DNA from: Bradyrhizobium betae
GTDB taxonomy: Bacteria; Pseudomonadota; Alphaproteobacteria; Rhizobiales; Xanthobacteraceae
Direction of reading: 5' to 3'
NCBI RefSeq assembly: GCF_008932115.1
Contig: NZ_CP044543.1
Span: 2,982,501 to 3,046,500 of the forward strand
Length of the DNA: 64,000 nucleotides
Shown: in pieces, positions 55,737-64,000 of the stretch
Layout: each line of letters opens with the position of its first letter
How positions within the stretch are numbered: position 1 is the first letter of the stretch
The notes under the pieces: generated by a model
Database searches by the model: none
Seen by the model: only the letters and a program-made list of their open reading frames with translations
Told to the model about the DNA's origin: nothing
Program-made: the position numbers and the translations under genes

Positions 55737-56654
55737 ATGAGCTGGCAGCCCTCCAACGATCCCGTGCTCGGCGATCCCATGTCCTGCGACGCGCTCGATC
55801 TCGTCATCGTGCCGCGCACGCGCGATCTCGGCGACGGATTTGCCGTGCGCCGCGCACTGCCGCATGGCAAGCGGCAGATGGTCGGGCCTTTCATCTTCTT
55901 CGATCATTTCGGACCGGTGCAGTTCGTCTCCGGCAAGGGCATGGACGTGCGGCCGCATCCGCATATCGGGCTTGCCACCGTCACCTACCTGTTCGACGGC
56001 GCGATCATGCATCGCGACAGCGAGGGCAACATCCAGGAGATCCAGCCCGGCGCAATGAACCTGATGACCGCCGGACGCGGCATCGCGCATTCCGAGCGCA
56101 CACCCGAAGTGCAGCGCGCCTCGGGGCAGAGGATGCTGGGCCTGCAAAGCTGGATCGCGCTGCCGGCCGGATCGGAAGAGATCGCGCCGTCGTTCCAGCA
56201 CTATGGCGCCGCCGACCTGCCAATGATCTCCGAGCGCGACTTCACTGCGAAGGTGATCGCGGGCTCGGCCTTCGGCATCACCTCGCCGGTGTCGACGGTC
56301 TCGCCCTGGTTCTACACCGAGGTCACGGCGGCCGCCGGCGCGACGGTGCCGCTCGATCCTGACCACGAGGAGCGCGCGATCTACGTGGTCGACGGCGAGG
56401 TCGAGATCGCGAACGAGCACTACGAGGGGCCGCGGCTGCTGATCTTCCGGCCCGGCGACCGCATCACCGTGAAGGCCGTGAGGCCAACCCGGATGATGTT
56501 TCTCGGCGGCGATGCGCTGGAGGGCCCGCGCCACATCTGGTGGAATTTCGTCTCCTCCAGCAAGGAGCGGATCGAGCAGGCCAAGCAGGACTGGAAAACC
56601 GGCCGCTTCGCCGCGGTTCCGCAGGAACATGAGTTCATTCCGCTGCCGGAATAG
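55737..56654 (+). CDS. Pirin family protein
   Basis: 305 residues from ATG 55737. '[26 protein letters not shown]', '[28 protein letters not shown]' (metal-binding His) and '[15 protein letters not shown]' (His/Glu) are pirin cupin signatures. Some pirins have quercetinase activity, others are regulators. A terminator follows, separating it from purC. Confidence 0.93.
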   Translation: MSWQPSNDPVLGDPMSCDALDLVIVPRTRDLGDGFAVRRALPHGKRQMVGPFIFFDHFGPVQFVSGKGMDVRPHPHIGLATVTYLFDGAIMHRDSEGNIQEIQPGAMNLMTAGRGIAHSERTPEVQRASGQRMLGLQSWIALPAGSEEIAPSFQHYGAADLPMISERDFTAKVIAGSAFGITSPVSTVSPWFYTEVTAAAGATVPLDPDHEERAIYVVDGEVEIANEHYEGPRLLIFRPGDRITVKAVRPTRMMFLGGDALEGPRHIWWNFVSSSKERIEQAKQDWKTGRFAAVPQEHEFIPLPE

Positions 56655-56666
56655 GCTAATCCGGTT

Positions 56667-56698
56667 CCGGCCGTGCTGTCCGGTGCGGCCGGTTTTTT
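56667..56698 (+). terminator. Terminator after pirin gene
   Basis: CCGGCCG and CGGCCGG arms with TTTTTT directly after; 12 bases from the pirin stop. Confidence 0.92.
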
Positions 56699-56730
56699 GC
56701 CTGAAGACCTGCCTTGCGAAAGCTTTGCCG

Positions 56731-57645
56731 ATGACCACCATGCTCTCCAGCGACCTGCCCCTGCCCAAGATCGGCCGCGGCAAGGTGCGCGACATCTACG
56801 CCGTCGACGACGACCGCCTGCTGCTGGTCACCACCGACCGCATCAGCGCCTTCGACGTCGTGATGGGCGAGACAATCCCGATGAAGGGCGCGGTGCTGAC
56901 CCAGATCAGTGCGTTCTGGTTCAACGAACTTGAAGGCGTGGTGCCGCATCACATGATCAGCGCCGACACCGACGAGATCATCGCGGCCGTGCCGGCCTTG
57001 AAGCCGCACCGCGCCGAGATCCTCGGCCGTGCCATGCTCTGCCGCCGCACCACCGTATTCCCGATCGAATGCGTGATCCGCGGCTATCTCTCGGGTTCGG
57101 CGTGGAAGGAATATGCCGCCAGCGGCACGCTCGCCGGCGAGAAGCTGAAGGCCGGCCTGGTCGAAAGCGAGAAGCTCGATCCTTCGATCTTCAGCCCGGC
57201 GACCAAAGCCGAGACCGGCCATGACGAGAATATCACCATCGCAAAGATGCGTGAGGTCGTCGGCGACGAGACCGCCTACACGCTCGAGAGCATGACGCGC
57301 GCGATCTACACGCTCGGCGAGGAGCTCGCCCGCGAGCAGGGCATCATCATCGCCGACACCAAGTTCGAGTTCGGCCGCGACAAGGACGGCCGCATCATCC
57401 TGATCGACGAGGTGATGACGCCGGATTCGTCGCGCTTCTGGGCGGTCGACGCCTACAAGCCCGGCCAACCGCAGGCGAGCTTCGACAAGCAGCCGCTGCG
57501 CGACTATCTCGACGTCGAACGCCGCGCCGGCCGCTGGAACGGCGACGCCCCGCCGCCGCCGCTGCCCGCGAGCGTGGTGGAGGCAACCAGCAAGCGGTAT
57601 CTGGAAGCGTACCGGCGCGTGACCGGGACTGAGCTGAAGATCTAG
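56731..57645 (+). CDS. purC: SAICAR synthase (phosphoribosylaminoimidazole-succinocarboxamide synthase)
   Basis: 304 residues from ATG 56731. '[41 protein letters not shown]', '[19 protein letters not shown]' and '[29 protein letters not shown]' are SAICAR synthase signatures. It joins CAIR with aspartate in purine synthesis. At about 300 residues it belongs to the longer, yeast ADE1-like form, not the 240-residue bacterial form, so a second purC elsewhere in the genome would not be surprising. Confidence 0.95.
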   Translation: MTTMLSSDLPLPKIGRGKVRDIYAVDDDRLLLVTTDRISAFDVVMGETIPMKGAVLTQISAFWFNELEGVVPHHMISADTDEIIAAVPALKPHRAEILGRAMLCRRTTVFPIECVIRGYLSGSAWKEYAASGTLAGEKLKAGLVESEKLDPSIFSPATKAETGHDENITIAKMREVVGDETAYTLESMTRAIYTLGEELAREQGIIIADTKFEFGRDKDGRIILIDEVMTPDSSRFWAVDAYKPGQPQASFDKQPLRDYLDVERRAGRWNGDAPPPPLPASVVEATSKRYLEAYRRVTGTELKI

Positions 57646-57696
57646 GCTCCGCTGCCGCCGCAACCTCCGTCGAGAAGCTGTCCGCCACACCCTCGA

Positions 57697-57866
57697 CTGT
57701 CATCGCCCGGCTTGACCGGGCGATCCAGTATTCCAGAGACTGCGATGGGATACGGAGAGGCTGCGGCGTACTGGATTCCCCGCTTGCCGCCTACGCTGAA
57801 GCTTCGGCGCGCCTAGACGCCAACCTCGACGAAGCCTTGGCGTAGCCGGGTCGCGGGGAATGACAG
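57697..57866. repeat. Palindromic intergenic repeat, same family as 27796-27896
   Basis: TGTCATCGCCCGGCTTGACC...GGATACGGAGAGGCTGCGGC...CGCGGGGAATGACA, with an extra nested hairpin (CGCCTACGCTGAAGC / GAAGCCTTGGCGTAG) inserted in the middle. The remaining bases up to 58077 contain no gene; they should hold the SulP gene promoter. Confidence 0.85.
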
Positions 57867-58077
57867 CGGTGGGGGTGAACCGCTTTCCGCCACGACACTG
57901 AATGTGCGCCAGAGCTTCCGTTTTTTCTCTCGACCATATGGTTGAGCATTCACACGTCGTGAATGCGGGTCTTCACCGCAGAACTGTCGGATATTTCATA
58001 ATTCCAAGAATCCTGTTGCGCTAAGCTTGTAGTCGTCTACGTCTCGGAGAGGAATTTTCAGGAGTGAGCGCAACGGC

Positions 58078-60294
58078 GTGACCGATCCAGCAATTGTTCT
58101 CAGTCCGGCTCCGCGGTTCAATCCGGCCCTCAAGCGTGCGCTGAACGACATACTCGGCGGAAGCGCCGCCAGTGTCCTGACGGTTACCTTCGGACTGTCC
58201 TATTCGCTGCTGATCTTTGCCGGGCCGCTCTCGCCCTATTTGTCGTATGGCATCACGGCGACTTTCGTCAGCTCCGCGGTGCTTGCGGTCGTCATCGGGC
58301 TGGGCAGCTCCCTGCCCTTCGCGGTGGCCGCCCCCGACAGCTCGACCGCCGCGGTGACCGGAATCCTGGCGGCCTCGGTGGTCGAGCGCATCGAGGCGGC
58401 GAACCTGCAGACGTCGCTGCTCTCGCCGGTCCTGATCACGCTCGGCCTGTCGACGGTGCTGACAGGATTGGTGCTGTGCGGGCTGGGCCTGACGCGGCTC
58501 GGCCGCGCCATCCGCTACGTGCCCTATCCCGTCGTCGGCGGCTTCCTCGGCGCCACCGGACTTCTGATCGCCCTCGGCGCGATCCGGGTGATCACCAACC
58601 ACCCGCTGCAATTCGCGACGCTGTCGCGGTTCGCTGACCATACCATCTTGCTGGAGCTCGGGGCTGCCTGCGCGATGGCGCTGGTGCTGTATCTCACCTG
58701 GCATCGCTCGCGCAGCCCGTTCGGACTGCCGATCATCCTGGTCGGCGGCGTGCTCACGGCGCATCTGGCATTCTGGATCACCGGTGTTTCGTTCGATGAC
58801 GCACGCGCCCTGGGCTGGACGTTTCAACCTCCGCCACAAGCGGCCTTCATGCTGCCCTGGCACATCGACGATCTCGCGCGCTATCCCTGGTTTGCCATAC
58901 CGGACCTGCTCGGCAACGTCGTCGCCGTCATATTCGTCACGGCCGCCAGCACGCTGTTCAACACCACCGGAATCGAGGTCGCCACGCATCGCGAAGCCAA
59001 TCTGGAGCGCGAGCTGAACGTCACCGGCGCCGCCAACATCCTGACCGGCCTGCTCGGCGGGTACCCCGGCTGCAGCTCGATCAGCCGCTCGATCCTCAAT
59101 CACAGCAGCGGCGGGCGCGGACGCCTGTCCGGCCTCACGGTCGCGGCGCTGTCGTTGCTGATGCTCGCGGTCGCGCCGGAGCTGCTCGGCTTCATCCCGA
59201 AATTCGTGCTTGGCGGCCTTCTGCTTTATCTCGGCGCCGACCAGCTGCACAAATGGATCATCGAATCGCGCAAGCGGCTCTCGAAGCTCGAATATCTCTC
59301 GCTGATCGCGATCATCGCCATCATCGTGATCTGGGGCTTCGTGCCGGGCATCCTGATCGGCGTGATCATCGGCTGCGCGACGTTTGCGTTCAGCGCCGCG
59401 CGTGTGGATTCGATCAAATACAGTTTCGACGGCTCGGAATACCGCTCCTCGCTCGACCGCTCGCGCGACGACCAGGACGTGCTGCTCGCGCATGGCGGCA
59501 AGATTCAAGGCTTGAATCTGCAGAGCTACCTGTTCTTCGGGTCCGCCAACCGGCTTTACCAGCACGTCAAGCGGCTGCTGCAGGAACACCCGGAGTGCCG
59601 CTATCTGCTGTTCGACTTCAAGCTCGTCACCGGCGTCGACTCGTCAGCGGCCTACAGCTTTGCGCAGATCAAGCGCAGCGCGCACGACCTCGGCGTCGAG
59701 CTGATCCTGGTGCATCTGTCGGCTGCGGCCGAGAAGGTGCTGCGCTCCAGCGACTTCGTCGGCGAGGGCGTCACCATTGTTCCCGAGCTCGATCATGCGC
59801 TGGAATGGTGCGAGAACGCGCTGATCGCGCAGCATCAGGAATTGGCTCAGGAGGAGGCGAGCCTGCGCGACTGGTTCACGGGGATTCTCGACAGCGAAAC
59901 GGATGCAGACGAACTGATCCGCCGCTGCCAGCGCCTCGAGGTCGAAGCCGGCGATGTCATCGTGCAGGCTGGCGACCCCGCCGATTCCATGCATTTCATA
60001 CTCGAGGGACGCGTGGGCGTCATGATCCCCGCCGACGACGATCGTACCACGCGCGTGCGCAGCCTCGGTCGCTACACCACGATCGGCGAGATGGGCCTGG
60101 TGTCGAACACGCCGCGCAGCGCGACGATCCAGGCCGAGGTTGACAGCGTGCTCTACGTGCTCAACACGCACCAGTTCGATGCGATCAAGACCGAGGATCC
60201 CGCGCTCAGCCACAAGCTGCTGACCTACTTCGTGTCGGTCATGGCAGAGCGGCTGACGTTTGCGAACCGGACGATCGCGGTGCTGCGGCGCTAG
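58078..60294 (+). CDS. SulP anion transporter with STAS and cyclic nucleotide-binding domains
   Basis: 738 residues from GTG 58078, with AGGAG 13-17 bases upstream. Residues 1-440 form a SulP/SLC26-type membrane domain ('FGLSYSLLIFAGPLSPYL', 'GGYPGCSSISRSILNHSSGGRGRLSGL'). A STAS domain follows at about 470-580 with 'GVDSSAAYSFAQIK'. The last 140 residues are a cNMP-binding domain: 'GDVIVQAGDPADSMHFILEG' and 'TTIGEMGLVSNTPRSATIQAE'. The fusion suggests anion transport (sulfate, bicarbonate or similar) gated by cyclic nucleotide. Confidence 0.92.
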   Translation: MTDPAIVLSPAPRFNPALKRALNDILGGSAASVLTVTFGLSYSLLIFAGPLSPYLSYGITATFVSSAVLAVVIGLGSSLPFAVAAPDSSTAAVTGILAASVVERIEAANLQTSLLSPVLITLGLSTVLTGLVLCGLGLTRLGRAIRYVPYPVVGGFLGATGLLIALGAIRVITNHPLQFATLSRFADHTILLELGAACAMALVLYLTWHRSRSPFGLPIILVGGVLTAHLAFWITGVSFDDARALGWTFQPPPQAAFMLPWHIDDLARYPWFAIPDLLGNVVAVIFVTAASTLFNTTGIEVATHREANLERELNVTGAANILTGLLGGYPGCSSISRSILNHSSGGRGRLSGLTVAALSLLMLAVAPELLGFIPKFVLGGLLLYLGADQLHKWIIESRKRLSKLEYLSLIAIIAIIVIWGFVPGILIGVIIGCATFAFSAARVDSIKYSFDGSEYRSSLDRSRDDQDVLLAHGGKIQGLNLQSYLFFGSANRLYQHVKRLLQEHPECRYLLFDFKLVTGVDSSAAYSFAQIKRSAHDLGVELILVHLSAAAEKVLRSSDFVGEGVTIVPELDHALEWCENALIAQHQELAQEEASLRDWFTGILDSETDADELIRRCQRLEVEAGDVIVQAGDPADSMHFILEGRVGVMIPADDDRTTRVRSLGRYTTIGEMGLVSNTPRSATIQAEVDSVLYVLNTHQFDAIKTEDPALSHKLLTYFVSVMAERLTFANRTIAVLRR

Positions 60295-60325
60295 GATCTG
60301 TAGATGGGGTAACGGGCCCCGGAGG

Positions 60326-60394
60326 CCTTCCAGTCAAGCCGCGCTAGCTACGGCGCTATTTTGATTGCGCGCGTCGCGCGGCTTGACTGGAAGG
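60326..60394. repeat. 19-bp perfect inverted repeat in the IS left end
   Basis: CCTTCCAGTCAAGCCGCGC (60326-60344) and its exact complement (60376-60394) flank a 31-base loop. The structure lies between the left IR and the transposase gene and could be part of an IS-encoded RNA or a transposition signal. Confidence 0.85.
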
Positions 60395-60472
60395 TTTGCG
60401 GTCGTCCCTCACATTGATGGTGTAGCGGAGTCGAGGCCTAAGCTTCGCTCCAAGCATCAAGGAGGAACGACC

Positions 60473-61498
60473 ATGGACTACTATGCCGGAATCGACGTGT
60501 CATTGGAATGCTCCAGCGTGTGCGTTGTCGACGCGAGCGGAAAGATCGTTCGGGAGGTCAAGGTTGCCAGCGAGCCTGTGGCGCTGATTGGCTGGTTCCG
60601 CTCGCTCGGGTTCGAACTCGCCAGGATCGGGCTGGAGGCCGGACCGCTGTCTCAGTGGCTTTATACAGCCATGAAGCACGAGGGCCTCGCGGTCGAGCTC
60701 CTGGAAACGCGGCACGTGAGCGATGCCTTCAAGGCGATGCCGGTGAAGTCGGACCGTAACGACGCCCGCAACATCGCGCAATTGATGCGGCTCGGCTGGT
60801 TCCGGCCGGTGCATTGCAAGTCGATGAGTGCCCAGGAGACCCGTGCGATGCTGACGGCGCGCAAGCTGATCCAGGCCAAGCTTCAGGACATCGAGAACAG
60901 CCTGCGCGGGATCCTGCGCGGCTTCGGATTGAAGGTTGGCAAAACGACGAAGCGCAGTTTTGCGGCACGCATCCGTGAGCTGGTGGCCGGCCATCAGGCC
61001 CTCGAGACGATCGCTACTGCGACGCTGGCGGTTCATGCAGTGCTACTGCGCGAGTTCAACGGCTTTGAGAAGCGGGTGCGGGCGATGTCGCTTTTGGATG
61101 CCAAAGCCAAGCTGCTGATGTCGACACCGGCCGTGGGACCGATCATCTCGCTGACCTTTGCCAGCGCCATCGATGACCCCTCGCGCTTCAACTCGGCGAA
61201 GCGCGCGGGACCGTTGTTCGGCTTGACGCCGAAGAAGTACCAGTCAGGCGAGACCGACTACCGCGGCCGCATCAGTAAAAATGGCGACGCCTCCGTGCGC
61301 GAGGCGCTCTATGAAGCCGCCCACATCATCCTGACCAAGCCGATCAAGGGCTGCGCGCCGCTCAAGAGCTGGGCCATGCGGATCGCCAAGCGCGCCGGCA
61401 TGAACAAGGCCAAGGTAGCGTTAGCACGCAAGCTCGCCGTGATCATGCTGCGCATGCTCAAGGACAACGCACCGTTCAGGACGACTGCCATGGCTTAA
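60473..61498 (+). CDS. IS110-family DEDD transposase/recombinase
   Basis: 341 residues from ATG 60473, with GGAGGAA upstream. The N-terminal RuvC-like DEDD domain: 'YAGIDVSLE' (Asp), 'IGLEAGPLSQWL' (Glu) and 'VKSDRNDARNIAQLM' (two Asp). The C-terminal Tnp_2 domain begins 'LLMSTPAVGPIISLTFASAI' and continues 'RFNSAKRAGPLFGLTPKKYQSGETDYRGRISKNGD', which holds the conserved serine region. Full length and uninterrupted, so probably active. Confidence 0.95.
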   Translation: MDYYAGIDVSLECSSVCVVDASGKIVREVKVASEPVALIGWFRSLGFELARIGLEAGPLSQWLYTAMKHEGLAVELLETRHVSDAFKAMPVKSDRNDARNIAQLMRLGWFRPVHCKSMSAQETRAMLTARKLIQAKLQDIENSLRGILRGFGLKVGKTTKRSFAARIRELVAGHQALETIATATLAVHAVLLREFNGFEKRVRAMSLLDAKAKLLMSTPAVGPIISLTFASAIDDPSRFNSAKRAGPLFGLTPKKYQSGETDYRGRISKNGDASVREALYEAAHIILTKPIKGCAPLKSWAMRIAKRAGMNKAKVALARKLAVIMLRMLKDNAPFRTTAMA

Positions 61499-61741
61499 AG
61501 CAAGAGCACACAGATTCGGGCGGGCATCACACCAGCCTCCCCGAAGCGAAGTCCCTTCGCCGGGACGATGGATCAGGCCAGGCCGTCATCCGGGTTGTCG
61601 ACGCATCCGTCGATGCGATCACGCTTCCGTAGATTGGCCGACCTGCTCCTCTCTAGAACCCCATCAGGCGACGGCCACCGCGCCGATCCCGTACAGAAGC
61701 AGGTTCCCGGCGAGTGGACGACGCAAAAAGGGATTGACTAA
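61499..61741 (+). ncRNA. Candidate guide RNA region of the IS
   Basis: Non-coding stretch between transposase stop and the right IR. IS1111-type elements are reported to encode their target-guiding RNA downstream of the transposase gene. No coding frame of note is present, and short hairpins (for example GAAGCGAAGTCCCTTCG) can be drawn. RNA ends and guide loops were not determined. Confidence 0.4.
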
Positions 61742-61758
61742 CCAGGGCCCGTTACAGA

Positions 61759-61840
61759 AGCCCGGATGGAGCGCAGCGAAATCCGGGAAGGTCTTACCGC
61801 GAGGCGAGAACCCCGGATTGCGCTGCGCTCCATCGGGGCT
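61759..61840. repeat. Palindromic repeat next to the IS and at the end of the binding-protein gene
   Basis: AGCCCGGATGGAGCGCAGCG at the left and CGCTGCGCTCCATCGGGGCT at the right are complementary with few mismatches, with AATCCGGG/CCCCGGATT inside. Its right end overlaps the stop codon of the minus-strand gene at 61839. Confidence 0.88.
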
Positions 61841-62975
61841 ACTTTCTCTCGGATGACCACGGAAAACTGACGTACTGGTCGCGCGTGTCGTAGCAGATAT
61901 TTCCGTACATCTTGAGGTAAGCATCCCGACGCGCGGGATCATTGAACACGGCCGCGGGATTCGCCAGGTCCGCTTCATATTGGCGCATATTACTTGCGGT
62001 CAGCGCGCTGGGAAGAATGTCCATCGCTTGCGGAATGCTCTTGCCGTCCAGCCAGTCGGCCGCATGCTGGCCCATGGCATAGCCGAACACCGAGGATGCA
62101 AGACTGATGCTGATCTTGTAGGGGCCGCCCTTCTTGATTTCAGTGACGGCTTCGACCTCGCCATCGATTCCGCCGAAGAACTGATCCGGCCTTTCCTTGC
62201 CAGCCTCCCTGACGGCCTGCAGAGCCCCAAGGACGACAGTGTCGGCGCCCAGCACGACGTCCACGTCGGGATGTGCCAGCAAAATCGTTTGCATCATTTT
62301 ATACCCGCCCTCCTGGTTCACCGTCGGCGGGGAAATATCCGCAACGATTTCGGCGCCGGGAATGTCCTTCAGCACATCGCGCATCGCCGCGAAGCGCGGG
62401 GCGAGGAACTGCAGGCTGTCATGAGTCAAGAGCACGACATTGGCCTTGCCGCCAAGCTTGCCCCGAATGTAATTCGCCGCAGCATCGCCCAGCACCTTGC
62501 CCGTGAGATATTGGGGCGCATTCAACAGGGACGTCGCGGGCGGCGGCACGACGGCGCCGACATAGGCGCCTTGCCAGATCATCTTCCGCAAGGCCGGCGC
62601 CAACGAGGCGGGATCAACGGGCGCGACAACAAGTCCGCCGGTTCGCGCGTCCCGGAAGCCATCGACCTGTCCGATCATCTTCTCCGCGTTGTTGTCTGCA
62701 ACCAAAGCGGAAAAGCTCAGGCCACGGTCCTTCGCGGCCATCGCGAGGCCTCTCGCAATGCCTTTGACGAATTCGCGATCATTGTCCTGCGCGAAGGCGA
62801 GAGACTTGTTCAGTGACGGAGGGGGACTGCAACCAGCGGCGTTTCGATCGAACGGGCCAAAGACACGGGGGATCGTGATCCCGGCGGGTCCGTCCTCCGC
62901 CCACGCGCCCGCGTGACCGGCAATAGCCGTGCAGACGATGAAAGCCGCGAACCAATTCCGTCTGTCAGATTTCAT
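61839..62975 (-). CDS. Periplasmic sugar-type substrate-binding protein
   Basis: 378 residues with a signal ending 'AGHAGAWAE'. The fold is of the ribose/autoinducer-binding type (Peripla_BP_4): 'AFAQDNDREFVKGIARGLAMAAKDRGLSFSALVADNNAEKMIGQVDGF', 'GGLVVAPVDPASLAPALRKM' and 'PDVDVVLGADTVVLGALQAVREAG'. Its start overlaps the stop of a histidine kinase gene (62972-62975), and no ABC permease follows, so it may be the sensory partner of that kinase, not a transport component. Confidence 0.87.
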   Translation of the reverse strand: MKSDRRNWFAAFIVCTAIAGHAGAWAEDGPAGITIPRVFGPFDRNAAGCSPPPSLNKSLAFAQDNDREFVKGIARGLAMAAKDRGLSFSALVADNNAEKMIGQVDGFRDARTGGLVVAPVDPASLAPALRKMIWQGAYVGAVVPPPATSLLNAPQYLTGKVLGDAAANYIRGKLGGKANVVLLTHDSLQFLAPRFAAMRDVLKDIPGAEIVADISPPTVNQEGGYKMMQTILLAHPDVDVVLGADTVVLGALQAVREAGKERPDQFFGGIDGEVEAVTEIKKGGPYKISISLASSVFGYAMGQHAADWLDGKSIPQAMDILPSALTASNMRQYEADLANPAAVFNDPARRDAYLKMYGNICYDTRDQYVSFPWSSERK

Positions 62976-64000
62976 GCGGTCACGCTGTCGGCCACGGAAG
63001 GAAGAACCAGTTTGCGTGGCAAGACTATCCGGAAAGTCGTGCCGCGATCCAGTTCGGAGGTCGCAGTGATATCGCCCCCAAGGTTTCTCAGAACCGTTCT
63101 CGCATAGGCGAGCCCGACACCCTCGCCGGTCTGGTCCAGCTTGCCGACCCTGCGGAACAACTCGAAAATCCGCCCCACATCCTGCGGAGCTATGCCTCGG
63201 CCATTGTCGGCAACCTCGATCGCGACCCGATCGCCGGGCAGTGTCGTGCTGCTGACCTTGAGCTGGAGCGGCCGCTCCTTCGCGCGATATTTGACCGCGT
63301 TGTCGAAGAGGTTGCCGATCACCTGCTCCAGCGAAAGCCGGTCGGTCACGATCGAGCTGACTTGAAACTGTGTATCGATCTTGCCACCGGCCGCCGAGAT
63401 CTGATGCTGGATCGCGGAGGCGCTCGAGACAATAGTCCGCTCGAGGTCGACGGTCTCCGGCGTTGGATCGCGGCGCCCGTCCCGCGACAGCAGGAGCACC
63501 GCGTTTAGGAGTGTCTCCATCTTGGACGCCGACTTGCGGATGTAGCCGATGGCTTCGGGCATCTCCTCATTGGTGATCTTTCTTGCATGCTGCAGATCCT
63601 GGTCGGCCGCCCCAACGCTCGGCTGCTCCAGGTATTGCGCGAGGTCCCTCGCTCCCTCTGCAAGCTCTTCAGAAAATCCCACGATGCTGATCAACGGAGC
63701 GCGAATGTCGTGCGACACCAGATGCGTGAAGCGCTGCATCTCTTCGTTGGCCCTCGCAAGAGCTTCCGTCCGGTGCCTGACCCGATCCTCCAGGGACACG
63801 TTGAGCGCCGCAACCTCGTCGCGCGCTTGCGTCAGCTCCCGGGTGTAACGCAGAAGCGTCACGGTCACGGCACCGACGACCAGCACAATAAGGACTGCCG
63901 CCACGATCGACGCAAACCTCAAATTCGTCGCGTTCACCCTTTGCTGCACGACGCCCGAGGTGAGACGATTGTCCATGGTTCGAACGATGCCCGAGACGAA
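62972..64000 (-). CDS. Membrane sensor histidine kinase (partial at window end)
   Basis: The frame stays open to the window edge; about 342 residues are visible. A transmembrane segment 'FASIVAAVLIVLVVGAVTVTLL' is followed by a coiled coil, the HisKA domain with phospho-acceptor His in 'FTHLVSHDIRAPLISIVGFSEEL', and the HATPase domain: 'NLFDNAVKYRAKE', 'VADNGRGIAPQDVGRIFELF' and 'GEGVGLAYARTVLRNLGG'. The N-terminal sensor domain is mostly outside the window; the part before the membrane helix looks like the end of a CHASE3-type domain. ATGA overlap with the binding-protein gene. Confidence 0.92.
   Translation of the reverse strand, partial: FVSGIVRTMDNRLTSGVVQQRVNATNLRFASIVAAVLIVLVVGAVTVTLLRYTRELTQARDEVAALNVSLEDRVRHRTEALARANEEMQRFTHLVSHDIRAPLISIVGFSEELAEGARDLAQYLEQPSVGAADQDLQHARKITNEEMPEAIGYIRKSASKMETLLNAVLLLSRDGRRDPTPETVDLERTIVSSASAIQHQISAAGGKIDTQFQVSSIVTDRLSLEQVIGNLFDNAVKYRAKERPLQLKVSSTTLPGDRVAIEVADNGRGIAPQDVGRIFELFRRVGKLDQTGEGVGLAYARTVLRNLGGDITATSELDRGTTFRIVLPRKLVLPSVADSVTA

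Larger units (their letters stand above)
60309..61755 (+). mobile_element. IS110-family (IS1111-type) insertion sequence, apparently complete
   Basis: A DEDD transposase is bounded by inverted repeats: GTAACGGGCCCCGG at 60309-60322 and its complement at 61742-61755 (13 of 14 match). IRs of this kind distinguish the IS1111 group within the IS110 family. About 150 bases on the left and 245 on the right are non-coding; such regions encode the guide (bridge/seek) RNA in this family. No target duplication is seen, as expected. The element lies directly beside a palindromic repeat (61759-61840). Confidence 0.82.

Overview
The window looks like chromosome from a high-GC alphaproteobacterium, most likely Bradyrhizobium or a close relative. 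The grounds are the rpsT / dnaA-dnaN-recF-gyrB block, a DUF3551 secreted protein, many long palindromic intergenic repeats of the kind common in that genus, and the general gene repertoire. This is recognition from the sequence, not the result of a database search.

Layout. (1) 1 to about 12,865 is the right-hand part of an integrated genomic island. A P4-type tyrosine integrase (11275-12636, minus) sits beside a 45-bp 3' fragment of a tRNA gene, probably tRNA-Arg(CCG), at 12821-12865. The left end lies outside the window. The cargo looks like defence or stress-response genes: a sigma-like regulator, a possible HTH partner, a fused ImmA/IrrE peptidase-UvrD helicase-FeS nuclease-like protein, a three-domain multiubiquitin protein, a fused E2-like/E1 (ThiF) enzyme, a DUF6527 protein, a YodC-like small protein, and a caspase fused to a Ski2-like helicase. 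(2) 12.9-24.7 kb is ordinary chromosome: dinB, a DNA glycosylase, a truncated phosphoesterase, and a self-regulated operon (membrane protein, HTH regulator, extra cis-prenyltransferase) with recognisable operators. It continues with a secreted protease and a LysR/AhpD-like pair. (3) 24.7-35.4 kb holds metabolic genes (acyl-CoA ligase, HD-GYP regulator, molybdopterin oxidoreductase pair, hydrolases, polysaccharide export lipoprotein, msrA), separated by repeats. (4) 35.5-45.4 kb is the replication block: rpsT, a candidate oriC with clustered GANTC sites and DnaA-box-like sequences, dnaA, dnaN, a repeat-flanked DUF559 gene, recF and gyrB. (5) 45.5-60.3 kb carries a MurA homologue with Asp in place of the catalytic Cys, a MATE exporter operon, a FUSC exporter, PrpD-like, serine hydrolase, AraC, pirin, purC and SulP-STAS-cNMP genes. 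(6) 60.3-64 kb carries a complete IS110/IS1111-type element, then a sugar-type binding protein overlapping a histidine kinase that runs off the window.

The most unusual content is the island. A ubiquitin-like conjugation cassette lies between a metallopeptidase-helicase fusion and a caspase-helicase fusion on one integrase-bearing element. The individual families are known. The combination, the hairpin over the multiubiquitin ribosome binding site, and the apparently degenerate nuclease domain deserve follow-up. No CRISPR array, complete tRNA or rRNA gene was seen.
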